Shown here: positions 40,660 through 49,217 of the stretch, in pieces
Numbering within the stretch: the first letter of the stretch is position 1
How the letters are laid out: each line of letters begins with the position of its first letter
From: a virus
Length of the DNA stretch: 64,000 nucleotides
IMG/VR virus record: IMGVR_UViG_3300040807_002082
Span: 1 to 64,000 of that record
Reading direction: 5' to 3' (one strand)
The notes under the pieces: model-generated
Database searches by the model: none
What the model was told of the DNA's origin: nothing
The model's input: the letters and a program-made list of their open reading frames with translations, nothing else
Program-made: the position numbers and the translations under genes

Positions 40660-40914
40660 ATGACACAAGTAATTCTTGCAGCAACTGATGCGTTGCACAT
40701 TCCAGCGGTACTAGACTTCTTCCGCGATTTAAAAAGAAGTTATAAAAAAAGACAAGATCGAAAAGAAACAATCAAACAATTATCAGCACTTTCAAATAGA
40801 GAACTCAATGATATGGGTATTTCTAGAGGTGATATTTGGGCAATTGCAAATGGTGATCCTTCATATAATCGCAGAAAAGTTTCAGAAAATGATAACTTGA
40901 AGGGTTGGGTGTAA
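40660..40914 (+). CDS. DUF1127 protein
   Basis: 84 residues. The C-terminal half KQLSALSNRELNDMGISRGD is the DUF1127 core. These small Arg-rich proteins abound in Alphaproteobacteria, where some bind RNA and affect sRNA processing. A phage copy may remodel host RNA handling or mimic a host stress protein. Preceded by AGGAG and a 154 nt leader that contains a CTTTAG/CTAAAG hairpin near 40600. Coupled to the next gene by TAATG. Confidence 0.85.
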   Translation: MTQVILAATDALHIPAVLDFFRDLKRSYKKRQDRKETIKQLSALSNRELNDMGISRGDIWAIANGDPSYNRRKVSENDNLKGWV

Positions 40915-41090
40915 TGGATACGGTAATGAAATACACATTCGCGCCATTGTCCGGTTTCTGGGATCGCTTTATGAAAGTTACAGAAATCATGGGTTATAGT
41001 AGAGCAGCAGCTCATCTTGCTTCAATGGGTTTACACGAAGAAGCAAAAAACTGTATGATGCAAATCAAAGAACTCAAAAATAACCATTGA
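40914..41090 (+). CDS. Small partner of the DUF1127 protein
   Basis: 58 residues from ATG 40914. It contains GYSRAAAHLASMGLHEEAKN, a short helix-turn-helix-like hairpin that I associate with alphaproteobacterial small proteins. Coupled to the DUF1127 gene and probably acts with it. Confidence 0.55.
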   Translation: MDTVMKYTFAPLSGFWDRFMKVTEIMGYSRAAAHLASMGLHEEAKNCMMQIKELKNNH

Positions 41091-41117
41091 CATTTTGGTT
41101 ATAACCTGATATAAATA
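41087..41117 (+). promoter_or_regulatory. Overlapping early and late promoter
   Basis: TTGACA, 17 nt, then TATAAATA. The same box can serve as sigma70 -10 (TATAAA) and T4-type late box. Ahead of the oxygenase gene at 41164. Confidence 0.65.
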
Positions 41118-41119
41118 AT

Positions 41120-41147
41120 AGGGTAGGAGTAATTCTGCCCTTTATTT
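41120..41147 (+). terminator. Attenuator-like hairpin in the 41164 leader
   Basis: AGGGTAG pairs with CTGCCCT (one G-T wobble) and is followed by TTATTT. It lies between the promoter and the gene it serves, so it may attenuate transcription. Confidence 0.45.
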
Positions 41148-41163
41148 ATGAACAGGTGAGGTT

Positions 41164-41775
41164 ATGCATATACACAACTTATTCCCAACTCCAATTGGAG
41201 AATTTTCTTACGGGGAAGATATGGCCCCGTTTTCAGAAATTGTAAAATCTGAAGGTTATCAAAAACATATTAAAAACGGTAGCGGTAATAGATATTCTGA
41301 CCACAACGTATTATCGTATGATTCATTTGGCCCATTAAGGGAATGGATTGATAAATGCCTTCAAGAATATTATCAACACACCTTTGTCCCTCTCGAACAG
41401 CAACACCCACAAGAACTGTACATTACAGAGTCTTGGGTTAATTATGCAAATAACTCTGAATCGCACGAGTGGCACAATCATACTAACTCTATAATATCAG
41501 GTGTGTTTTATATTGAAGCAACTGATGATGCAATTGAGTTCAAATCACCAAAGCCTTATAATCAAATCATGCCCGAGCCAGATTACTTTAACGAGTATAA
41601 CTCGTCTCAATGGTGGCTGCCTGCAAGAACAGCAACTTTATATTTGTTCCCATCTTGGCTACATCACGGCGTTCCTGTATTTGAAAACCGAGAAGAAGAT
41701 AGGATCAGTATTGCATTTAATACATTCTTAAAGGGCATCGTCAGTCGAAGATTGTCTTCAAGATTAGAGATATAA
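41164..41775 (+). CDS. Putative 2OG-Fe(II) oxygenase (TIGR02466-like)
   Basis: 203 residues. Begins MHIHNLFPTPIGEF, the family start. Metal ligands likely lie in SHEWHNHTNSIISGVFYI and in the late LYLFPSWLHHGVPV; Arg in EDRISIAFN would bind 2-oxoglutarate. Opens a late operon of sugar-, sulfo- and methyl-transferases, so it may hydroxylate a glycan or nucleotide precursor. Confidence 0.8.
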   Translation: MHIHNLFPTPIGEFSYGEDMAPFSEIVKSEGYQKHIKNGSGNRYSDHNVLSYDSFGPLREWIDKCLQEYYQHTFVPLEQQHPQELYITESWVNYANNSESHEWHNHTNSIISGVFYIEATDDAIEFKSPKPYNQIMPEPDYFNEYNSSQWWLPARTATLYLFPSWLHHGVPVFENREEDRISIAFNTFLKGIVSRRLSSRLEI

Positions 41776-41778
41776 ATA
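41771..41778 (+). promoter_or_regulatory. Late promoter box for the glycan-modification operon
   Basis: TATAAATA overlapping the oxygenase stop; AAAGGAG precedes the next ATG. Confidence 0.65.
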
Positions 41779-41796
41779 GTTTTAAAGGAGTATATA

Positions 41797-42372
41797 ATGG
41801 ATTTATCATGGTTACCTGATGATGGTGGAACTGGGCATATGCCACCTTCCGATGAAGTTATCAGTTTTTGGCAAACAGTCAAACAAAAGACAGGCTTTAA
41901 AAAATTAGTAGAAATTGGATTTAATGCTGGTCATAGCAGTTCTATTCTATTAACCTTGTTTGATGATATCACAATTCAATCGTTTGACATTGGACAGTTT
42001 GACATCACGCACTCGAACGGAAAGCTGGTAAAAGAAAGATTTGGCGACCGCTTTAATCTTACAATCAAACCATCAGAACAAATTACATACGGAGAAGTAA
42101 ATGGATCTGACATTCTGTTTATTGATGGCGGACACGATTATCCTATCGTATCTGGAGACGTAGACTTGTGGGAAAACTCAAACATCCCTTACGTCATCAT
42201 TGACGACCTCCAAATCAACGGAGTTAAAAGAGCGCATCGTGAGCTTGTTTCGCGGAATAAGGTAGAAGCAATTTATAAACATTATTATACCGCGGTGCTT
42301 CCATCTTGGATGAGAGACAATCCAAACAACCGTCCAGTTAATGTACCAATTGAGGTTTTGATGAGAAAATGA
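41797..42372 (+). CDS. Class I methyltransferase-like protein
   Basis: 191 residues. VEIGFNAGHSSSILL is motif I of class I SAM methyltransferases (Methyltransf_24-like), and DILFIDGGHDYPIVSGDVDL supplies the acidic strand-4 motif with a His. Likely modifies a sugar or small molecule. Start overlap with the next gene is ATGA. Confidence 0.75.
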   Translation: MDLSWLPDDGGTGHMPPSDEVISFWQTVKQKTGFKKLVEIGFNAGHSSSILLTLFDDITIQSFDIGQFDITHSNGKLVKERFGDRFNLTIKPSEQITYGEVNGSDILFIDGGHDYPIVSGDVDLWENSNIPYVIIDDLQINGVKRAHRELVSRNKVEAIYKHYYTAVLPSWMRDNPNNRPVNVPIEVLMRK

Positions 42373-43064
42373 AAACGCTAATATATCAGTACTATTATTC
42401 CTTACCACAGAATAAACGTACGCATCATATTATGGATGACAGTAACAATTACCACGAACTATCTGCGCACAGCATTAGGCGTTACGCGTTAGAACATGGA
42501 CACGATTATAAATTCTTAGATCAAGAACATCCCGTGTCACCTTTTTATGGTATTTTCTTACCATTTACCGAAGGTTGGTGTCACGATTATGACGCGATTT
42601 GTTGGATGGACGCTGATATATTAGCAACAACTCACGCAAAAGATGTGTTTTCAAAATACAACGCAGGTAAGATATCGGCATACTTCATGGAAACACAAAA
42701 TCGTTGGAAAGGTAAACCTGACGATAGTCCTTGGGGATGGTTTAAAGATAAAGGCCATATTAATTCTGGCGTTGTTATATTTCCAAAATCAACGTATCAT
42801 TATATAACTAACTTTGTATCAGACTTACAGCATTTGCATGATACGAGAACAGAACTTGAAACATCGCTTGGGAATTTTGACCAGGCAATTGTAAATAAGA
42901 TCGTTCGTAACTTAGATTCATATCAAGAATTAAAGCGTGAATGGAATTATCATTTAGGACGGTATCCACAAGAGGATAGATTTGACGCAAACCTTATTCA
43001 CTATTGGCGTCAATTCAAAGGACAGATGAGAAAAGACTTTGAGGATGAAAGAATTTTAAAATGA
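42369..43064 (+). CDS. GT-A glycosyltransferase-like protein
   Basis: 231 residues. AICWMDADILATTHAKDVF carries a DxD metal/nucleotide-sugar motif, and GHINSGVVIFPKS matches the acceptor-side segment of GT34/GT8-type enzymes. Would add a hexose to a glycan. In an operon with methyl- and sulfotransferases. Confidence 0.75.
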   Translation: MKTLIYQYYYSLPQNKRTHHIMDDSNNYHELSAHSIRRYALEHGHDYKFLDQEHPVSPFYGIFLPFTEGWCHDYDAICWMDADILATTHAKDVFSKYNAGKISAYFMETQNRWKGKPDDSPWGWFKDKGHINSGVVIFPKSTYHYITNFVSDLQHLHDTRTELETSLGNFDQAIVNKIVRNLDSYQELKREWNYHLGRYPQEDRFDANLIHYWRQFKGQMRKDFEDERILK

Positions 43065-43678
43065 AAAAAGTGATATGTATGGGATCAGGCAAGAATATGG
43101 TCCTTATAAACGATTGGGATACAGATGGGATTAAAATTTGCGGGGTTAACAACACTTGGCGTGGCACTGATAAATGGGATGTGCTATTACATGCTGGCGA
43201 CTATCCCCATAAACGAGAAGTTCAAGCCGCTAGAAAAAGACAAGAACAGTTAATTGTTTCTCGAGAAGGTGTAATGGGATTTAAGCAATCCTATATGGGA
43301 ATGTCAAATATGCCTTGGGAACAGGCAAGAATCTTTTTAGGTTTGCCTATTTACTTTACTATGACGTATTGGGCTCTATGGCATTTAAAACCTGACGCAA
43401 TTGGTTTCATTGGTTTTGACATGAATTATACCGCAGGTCCTAATGGTGAAACCGCATTTTATGGCGAAGGCTATGATATGAAAACGCGTGGAGTACCTGA
43501 TCCTTTATATCAATTCCGAACCGTTCCTGAATATAAAAAGGAAGGTGAGAATATGATTAACATTCTTTTTGATAGATTAAAAGAACGCACCACCGCTCGC
43601 TTAGTCAATCTTTCAGACGATCCTACCAGTATTCTACCTTGGGATCAAGTAACCTTTGAGGAATTTAAATCATGGTAA
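43061..43678 (+). CDS. Possible glycosyltransferase (GT42/DUF115-like)
   Basis: 205 residues. MGSGKNMVLINDWDTDGIKI start, VNNTWRGTDKWDVLLHAGDY, and DAIGFIGFDMNYTAG resemble sialyltransferase GT42 or DUF115 proteins, where a short GSG loop binds CMP-sugar. If so, the KdsB-like CMP-sugar synthetase at 91-789 could make the donor. Family uncertain. Confidence 0.5.
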   Translation: MKKVICMGSGKNMVLINDWDTDGIKICGVNNTWRGTDKWDVLLHAGDYPHKREVQAARKRQEQLIVSREGVMGFKQSYMGMSNMPWEQARIFLGLPIYFTMTYWALWHLKPDAIGFIGFDMNYTAGPNGETAFYGEGYDMKTRGVPDPLYQFRTVPEYKKEGENMINILFDRLKERTTARLVNLSDDPTSILPWDQVTFEEFKSW

Positions 43679-44343
43679 TTTGTGAAAAGCATAACTTCTT
43701 ATATTTGCGTATTCCTAAAAACGCAAGCTCAAGTTTAGCAGCATTCTTTATTAAAAACTTTTGTGCAATGTCTGATCGTTGGACGGAAGTAAATGATGCC
43801 GCAATCCGAGATCATAAAGTTGACGTTAATGTAATTAACAAATATAGACACCAATACCGTTGGATTCATTTAACGTTGCAAGAACTTGTTGATAATAAGA
43901 TCGTTACCACATATGATGCTCATAATAAAGATGTAATATCTGTTTTGCGCAATCCTTATATGCGTCAGCTATCTTTATACTTTTTTCTAAAACGCGGTAT
44001 GAGCAAATCAGCTGATGAGTTTCGGCATATCTTTAGAGAAGGCAAACATGAGTCTGATGTGTCAAACGCAATCCTTCAAACAGAATATTCTTTATTAAAT
44101 GGTGTTGACTGTGGTACTTGGTGGTTGTATAATAAATTAGATACACACGTTAAAAACTTTTGTAACGTAAAAGGCGTTAATAGTTCTTTAGAATTGCCAA
44201 AGTATAAAGGCACATGGACTCCTAAAGACCAAGACTTGTTTGATGAATATTACGATCAGAAAACAATTGATGCTGTTCAGAAGTATTATGAAAAGGATTT
44301 TGAGAAATTATTTGAATTAGAAACAGGACTACAGGTGGCATGA
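43672..44343 (+). CDS. Sulfotransferase family protein
   Basis: 223 residues. RIPKNASSSLAAFF is the 5'-phosphosulfate loop and SVLRNPYMRQLSLYFF the 3'-phosphate region of PAPS-dependent sulfotransferases (Sulfotransfer_2 type). Would transfer sulfate to a sugar hydroxyl. Overlaps both neighbours. Confidence 0.8.
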   Translation: MVICEKHNFLYLRIPKNASSSLAAFFIKNFCAMSDRWTEVNDAAIRDHKVDVNVINKYRHQYRWIHLTLQELVDNKIVTTYDAHNKDVISVLRNPYMRQLSLYFFLKRGMSKSADEFRHIFREGKHESDVSNAILQTEYSLLNGVDCGTWWLYNKLDTHVKNFCNVKGVNSSLELPKYKGTWTPKDQDLFDEYYDQKTIDAVQKYYEKDFEKLFELETGLQVA

Positions 44344-45014
44344 AAGTTTACATCTTATATCATAACGACCCTTTATCAAAACAATATGCGGACTTTGCGG
44401 CAAAATCGTGCCAGCAAACAAATATGAATTATGAATTGGTTGAAGGTTTTTCTGAACCAATGAATCCTAATGATGCTTGGAACAGTATTGGATTAAAGCG
44501 AAAAATTGAAAGAAACAACTTTGTTCCTAAAGCACAATTATGTTCAGCAGGTCACGCAAAAATTTGGAAAATGATTTCAGAAAGTGATGAGGAAGGCATT
44601 GTATTTGAACACGATGCCGTTATGTTACACGATATTAATGAGATTGAATTTCCAGATAATATGATTGTGGTCCTAGGCTATAAAGTAAAAGATGCCAACA
44701 AATATTTACATGACCAGGCAGGTCCTCCTCAATATATTCGAGATTTGAAAGGACACGAAGGTGCACACGCATATGGGATGACGCCAGCAACTGCAAGAAA
44801 ACTACTCGATGAGATTGAAGAAATTGGAGTATGGTCTGCAGTTGATAACCAATTCTTTTTAGCAGATCAACGTAAAAGCAAGGTTCCTTTAGGCATTCTT
44901 GATCCAACACCAGCAATCGGTTGGTTGCGCCAATCAACAATTTGGGGTAACTCATCAGAAAAGAATTACGAATTTATAGATTCATTTAAAAATAACTATT
45001 ATGGAGACCAATAA
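44340..45014 (+). CDS. Glycosyltransferase family 25-like protein
   Basis: 224 residues. MKVYILYHNDPLSKQYADF start, CSAGHAKIWKMI, VFEHDAVML (the E-x-D motif), and late AYGMTPATARKLLDEI match GT25 enzymes that add galactose to lipooligosaccharide or proteins. Start overlaps the sulfotransferase stop. Confidence 0.8.
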   Translation: MKVYILYHNDPLSKQYADFAAKSCQQTNMNYELVEGFSEPMNPNDAWNSIGLKRKIERNNFVPKAQLCSAGHAKIWKMISESDEEGIVFEHDAVMLHDINEIEFPDNMIVVLGYKVKDANKYLHDQAGPPQYIRDLKGHEGAHAYGMTPATARKLLDEIEEIGVWSAVDNQFFLADQRKSKVPLGILDPTPAIGWLRQSTIWGNSSEKNYEFIDSFKNNYYGDQ

Positions 45015-45016
45015 CA

Positions 45017-45769
45017 ATGTGGCAGCTAACCGACTCGACTCCACGCGAATTTAGATATTATCAGTTTGGGCTACAAAGAACAGGCACGACAATTATTGAC
45101 CGAATCATTAGGGATAATTGGAACTATTGGAAAGCAAATGATGCAGAACAAAATTTGCCAAAGCCTTTTACTTTGCAGCCTCAACCAGATACCGTTTGGA
45201 AACACGCGATTGATATTCCACCAAACTATGACCAAAACGCGCCGACAATTTTAGTATATAAAAGCCCATATACTTGGGCTGAAAGTATGGCATTCCGTAG
45301 AGGTTTGGGCAATGGCGCCTGGAACCAAAGTTGGGGTCACGAGCATTTGAATCTTTATCCTCAACCAAAGCCAGGTTGGAATAACGTCACAATGCCAGGT
45401 CAAGGTACAGTTAACATTGGTCAGATTATGTACGTTTATAAACACTGGTTTAATACTTGGCTTCCATTTGTTGAAGAACATCCTGACAATACAGTCTTGA
45501 TTAAATATGAAGATTTGCTTGTTGATGAGAAACGCAATGAGATCTTTAAGGATATTACTACCAAATTTGGTTGGGATATTATTGAAAATCCAACAATGCC
45601 AAAACACGTAGGTTCATCTCAGCCTATGGATCAAGAACGTATTGACTACTACCTAAAAGGCAGACCAACGCAAGAAATGTTCTATCAACACGGTAGAAGG
45701 TACTTAAATTCTATTAATGACATCCTTGGGCACGAATTAATTACACGCCTGGGATACGAATTCTTATAA
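45017..45769 (+). CDS. Sulfotransferase-like protein
   Basis: 250 residues. YQFGLQRTGTTIIDRII is the P-loop-like PAPS motif and LVYKSPYTWAESMAFRR the 3'-phosphate site; VLIKYEDLLVDEK is typical of the C-terminal half. A second sulfotransferase in one operon suggests two sulfation positions or acceptors. Confidence 0.8.
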   Translation: MWQLTDSTPREFRYYQFGLQRTGTTIIDRIIRDNWNYWKANDAEQNLPKPFTLQPQPDTVWKHAIDIPPNYDQNAPTILVYKSPYTWAESMAFRRGLGNGAWNQSWGHEHLNLYPQPKPGWNNVTMPGQGTVNIGQIMYVYKHWFNTWLPFVEEHPDNTVLIKYEDLLVDEKRNEIFKDITTKFGWDIIENPTMPKHVGSSQPMDQERIDYYLKGRPTQEMFYQHGRRYLNSINDILGHELITRLGYEFL

Positions 45770-45772
45770 ATA
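45765..45772 (+). promoter_or_regulatory. Late promoter box for the internal-protein operon
   Basis: TATAAATA overlapping the preceding stop, 41 nt before the ATG of the 812-codon gene. Confidence 0.65.
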
Positions 45773-45812
45773 GAATTAAATGTTTCCAAGTTAAAAGCAC
45801 AGGATTTTCTTG

Positions 45813-48248
45813 ATGTCAGAAGATGAGAAAAAAGAAAAAGAAAAGCGTAAAAGCTTCAAAGAATTTGATCCAACTAAGTATGTGGATGTTGAGCCTACAT
45901 TAGATGAGGCCGCAAAAGGAACTGCGGTTATTAGTTTTGGCCGAATGAATCCTGTTACTTCAGGACACGAAAGGCTTGTCAATAAAGTATTGGCGGTGGC
46001 TGCTCAAGCAAAAGGTACTCCACTCATTTATCTTTCTCATTCTGAAGATACAAGAAAGAATCCTTTATCATATAACGATAAAATCAAATTTGCCAAACAA
46101 GCGTTTGGTAGCGTTATTCAAAAATCCAAATCAAGAACAATTATTGAAGTAGCAAAAGAGCTATCTGGAAAATACGCAAACCTTATCGTTGTTGTAGGTT
46201 CAGACAGAGTTGCTGAATTTAATTCGCTTTTAAGTAAGTATAATGGTAAAGAATATAACTTTCAAGTAATTGATATACAGACCGCAGGTGCGCGCGATCC
46301 TGATTCTGAAGGCGTAGAAGGTATATCAGCATCTAAAATGCGTTCTTATGCCGCGGATAATGATCTTAATCAATTTAAAAAAGGTTTGCCAAAACGGCTG
46401 CAAAGAAATGCAGATGAAGTTATGAATGCAGTTAGACAAGGCATGAACATAAACGAGACACTAGAGATGGATGACTCAGAATTAAATGAAGTATTAGATA
46501 GACAACAACGTCGTGCAAAAGCAATTGCTATGCGTCGTGTTAAGCATAAGTTAAAACGCGGCCGTGAAAAAATGAAACGCAAAAAGGCAACAACCGAGAT
46601 CCTTAAGAAGCGTGCTACAAAGAAAGCCATAGCAACATTTAAAGATAAGTTTTCAAAGAATAAGCGTTATGCTGATATGGACGTTGCGCAAAAGATTCAA
46701 ATTGACAAAAAGATTGAGAAATTAGGCAAGGCTCGTATTGAACGCATCGCAAAGAAATTACTTCCAAAAGTTAAAGCGGCTGAAAGAGATAAGTTTAAGA
46801 AAAAGGCCATCGACAATCCTTTAACGCAAAAACAAGAATCTTATGAGATTAACGAAAAGATTAAGGTTGCGCAGGATAGAGATATTGATGATATGCCAGG
46901 TTCTCAGCCTGCAGGATATTACAAAGGTGTAGATAAAGATAAGAAAGATGATCGCGCCCGTCACTTTGCTCGTAAAGCAAAAATGGATGACGATAATCCT
47001 AAAGCATATACACCAGCACCCGGCGATAAAGAAGCAAAGACAAAACCATCAACATTTACGAAAAAATACAAAGCAATGTATGGAGAAATGAACGAATGGG
47101 TTTGCGGTCAATGCAATTGCGATCCTTGTACATGTGATAGCGATTTACTTGAGATGTGGGGATCATACGTAACAAAACGTCCTCATATGCTAATGGATCG
47201 GAATAATAAAGTCAAATACGATAAAAGATTCAAGATGTATAAGCCTGCGCATAAACCTGAAGACGATGCTGCAATTGAGGATGATACAATTGAAGAATCC
47301 GTATTCAGCGAGATTTCAAACCTAGAAGAGTTATTAGATTTAGTAGAATCTACTGAAGAAATGTTTGGCAATCTTGAAGAGAAACAGATTGAAGGTCTAA
47401 AGAATAAAGCTGACAAATCAGGAATGCCATATGGTATTTTGAAAAAGGTTTACGACCGAGGAATGGCAGCTTGGAGAACAGGACATCGACCAGGAACAAC
47501 TCCACAACAATGGGGTATGGCTCGAGTTAACTCATTCGTAACAAAGTCAAAAGGCACGTGGGGTAAAGCAGATTCTGACCTTGCGGCAAAAATTCGTAAA
47601 GAAGGAATAGAAGAAATGAATGAAGCAGCAACACCTCAGATGAAAAAGGCGGCCTCTGAAATTGAAGCATATGCAAAGAAAAGCGGTGGCATTGATAAAG
47701 CAGACTTTATGAAAGCAGCAAAGATGCTATCAACTGGCAAAGCAGGTTCAAGCTTTATTAAATTTGTAATGGATCTTGATACAGAACCACGTGAATGGTT
47801 AATCGTTACTCTTGCTAAACATATGGGCAAGGAAACTGTTGAAAAAATGTTCAGAATTAAAATTCGCGAAGAAGTTGAGCTTGATGAAACTTTATCACCA
47901 TCTGAAAAGAAACTTGTCAATCAAATGTATGATAAGAAAGGTAACCTTACTGCGATTGGTAAAAAGGTTATGAACCACGGTAAAAAGCCTGGTGATAAAG
48001 GTTATGTTGAATCAATTGACGAAATGTTTCCTGCGGTTGCAGCAATCGCTGGCCGTGCAGTTGCAGGCGCTGCGGCAAGAGCGATTGCCAAAAAGAAAAA
48101 AGATGAAGCTTCTGAATACGAGAAAACACGCCGTAAGACAATTAAATCTGTTGAGAGCTTTAAGCAATTCAGAGAAGAAGGCGGTGCTGGCGAAGAAGGT
48201 ACTGACGAGCTTGTAAAGAATTTCAAAAAGGACACGCCAAATGCCTAA
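45813..48248 (+). CDS. Cytidylyltransferase-domain protein, candidate cleaved internal head polyprotein
   Basis: 811 residues from ATG 45813 (AGGA upstream). An N-terminal nucleotidyltransferase domain (about 35-210) has GRMNPVTSGHERL and ISASKMRS, the (H/T)xGH and ISSTKxR motifs of NMN/nicotinate adenylyltransferase relatives. Then come very basic helices, acidic linkers, a CGQCNCDPCTCD Cys cluster (about 430), and a small-domain series. Many [LIM]-x-E sites suited to prohead protease occur: LDE-A, INE-T, INE-K, MNE-W, MNE-A, LDE-T, IDE-M. The C-terminus holds a CTS-like SFKQFREE. Packaging and cleavage are inference. Confidence 0.65.
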   Translation: MSEDEKKEKEKRKSFKEFDPTKYVDVEPTLDEAAKGTAVISFGRMNPVTSGHERLVNKVLAVAAQAKGTPLIYLSHSEDTRKNPLSYNDKIKFAKQAFGSVIQKSKSRTIIEVAKELSGKYANLIVVVGSDRVAEFNSLLSKYNGKEYNFQVIDIQTAGARDPDSEGVEGISASKMRSYAADNDLNQFKKGLPKRLQRNADEVMNAVRQGMNINETLEMDDSELNEVLDRQQRRAKAIAMRRVKHKLKRGREKMKRKKATTEILKKRATKKAIATFKDKFSKNKRYADMDVAQKIQIDKKIEKLGKARIERIAKKLLPKVKAAERDKFKKKAIDNPLTQKQESYEINEKIKVAQDRDIDDMPGSQPAGYYKGVDKDKKDDRARHFARKAKMDDDNPKAYTPAPGDKEAKTKPSTFTKKYKAMYGEMNEWVCGQCNCDPCTCDSDLLEMWGSYVTKRPHMLMDRNNKVKYDKRFKMYKPAHKPEDDAAIEDDTIEESVFSEISNLEELLDLVESTEEMFGNLEEKQIEGLKNKADKSGMPYGILKKVYDRGMAAWRTGHRPGTTPQQWGMARVNSFVTKSKGTWGKADSDLAAKIRKEGIEEMNEAATPQMKKAASEIEAYAKKSGGIDKADFMKAAKMLSTGKAGSSFIKFVMDLDTEPREWLIVTLAKHMGKETVEKMFRIKIREEVELDETLSPSEKKLVNQMYDKKGNLTAIGKKVMNHGKKPGDKGYVESIDEMFPAVAAIAGRAVAGAAARAIAKKKKDEASEYEKTRRKTIKSVESFKQFREEGGAGEEGTDELVKNFKKDTPNA

Positions 48249-48342
48249 GAAGCCTTTAAAGGAAGCAATTAAAGAAGCTACCGAAAAAGGTAAGTATGCG
48301 CCTCCTAGGCCAAAGAAAGTAACTGGCAGGAAAAAGAAATGA
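48241..48342 (+). CDS. Basic 33-aa microprotein
   Basis: Overlaps the polyprotein stop by 8 nt and the next gene by ATGA. MPKKPLKEAIKEATEKGKYA, then a Pro/Lys/Arg tail. Possible DNA-binding internal protein. Confidence 0.5.
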   Translation: MPKKPLKEAIKEATEKGKYAPPRPKKVTGRKKK

Positions 48343-48662
48343 AACGTTTTAAACAATACCTAGATGAAGATTGTTGGTCAGGATATAAACAGGTCGGCAT
48401 GAAAAAGAAAGGTGACAAGATGGTACCTAACTGTGTACCTGAAGAAGCGGAGATTGAAGAAGGTTCTGAAACTTGGGAGCAAGGTTATAAACGCCGTGTT
48501 GTAAAAACAACTAAACCTGAACATAAAGAAAAAGGTTATAATTGGCGTATTAAAGGTAAAGATCGTCCTGAAATTTCAATTAAACTTTATAAAGAAAAGC
48601 CATCTCAACAAGAGTTTAACAAACAAATGAAAAGAGTAGCGGGGCACGAGTTCGGTGGATAA
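48339..48662 (+). CDS. CTS-bearing small protein with CWSGYKQVG motif
   Basis: 107 residues. N-terminus MKRFKQYLDE-D is a capsid-targeting-like sequence. CWSGYKQVGMKKKGDKMVPN follows; this short Cys/Gly/Lys module is common in marine phage internal or structural proteins. Basic overall. Probably packed in the prohead core. Confidence 0.65.
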   Translation: MKRFKQYLDEDCWSGYKQVGMKKKGDKMVPNCVPEEAEIEEGSETWEQGYKRRVVKTTKPEHKEKGYNWRIKGKDRPEISIKLYKEKPSQQEFNKQMKRVAGHEFGG

Positions 48663-49011
48663 GTTTAGTAAATATACAGAAGATCGTATTGATGCCATTT
48701 GTGAAGAATGCAGCATCTACGATGATTTGATTATTGAGGCGGCCGAATACGAAGGCAAGAAAGTAGAATTGAATAATCCTATTCGTACCTCTGAGGTTCC
48801 TTCAAAGAAATTTAAAGTATACGTCAAAAATGAAAAGGGTAATGTTGTTGTTGTCCGTTTTGGCGATCCGAAAATGGAAATTAAAAGAGATGATCCTGCG
48901 CGTAGAAAAAGCTTTAGAGCAAGACATAATTGTGCAGATCCAGGTCCTAAGTGGAAAGCAAGATACTGGAGTTGCTATCAATGGCGTGCAGGCGCCAATG
49001 TAGATAATTAA
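48655..49011 (+). CDS. Phage protein with RRKSFRARHNC/ARYWSC domain
   Basis: 118 residues from a GTG start. The C-terminal half DDPARRKSFRARHNC and KARYWSCYQW is a domain I recall from many tailed phages, often annotated as prohead core or structural protein, with conserved Cys residues. An acidic N-terminal helix precedes it. Exact role unknown. Confidence 0.65.
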   Translation: MDKFSKYTEDRIDAICEECSIYDDLIIEAAEYEGKKVELNNPIRTSEVPSKKFKVYVKNEKGNVVVVRFGDPKMEIKRDDPARRKSFRARHNCADPGPKWKARYWSCYQWRAGANVDN

Positions 49012-49055
49012 ATAAATATAGTCGGATATTGATTAAACCTTAAAGGAAACAAACA

Positions 49056-49217
49056 ATGAAACGCTTTAAAGCACACCTCGAGGAAAAAGAGCCTGATACT
49101 CTTGCTATGTTAGCCGCCAAAGAAAAAGGCAAAAAAGACGCTGAGAAAAAGGACGACGAGGAAGAAAAAGAATCTCAACCTAAAAAAGATAAAGAGGAAA
49201 AACCAAATGAAGATTAA
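49056..49217 (+). CDS. CTS-bearing charged microprotein
   Basis: 53 residues, AAAGGA ribosome site, an AATAAATA late-like box about 45 nt upstream. MKRFKAHLEE-K start fits the targeting pattern; the rest is a Lys/Glu/Asp tail (KKDAEKKDDEEEKES). Similar in charge to T4 prohead core proteins gp67/gp68. Confidence 0.65.
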   Translation: MKRFKAHLEEKEPDTLAMLAAKEKGKKDAEKKDDEEEKESQPKKDKEEKPNED

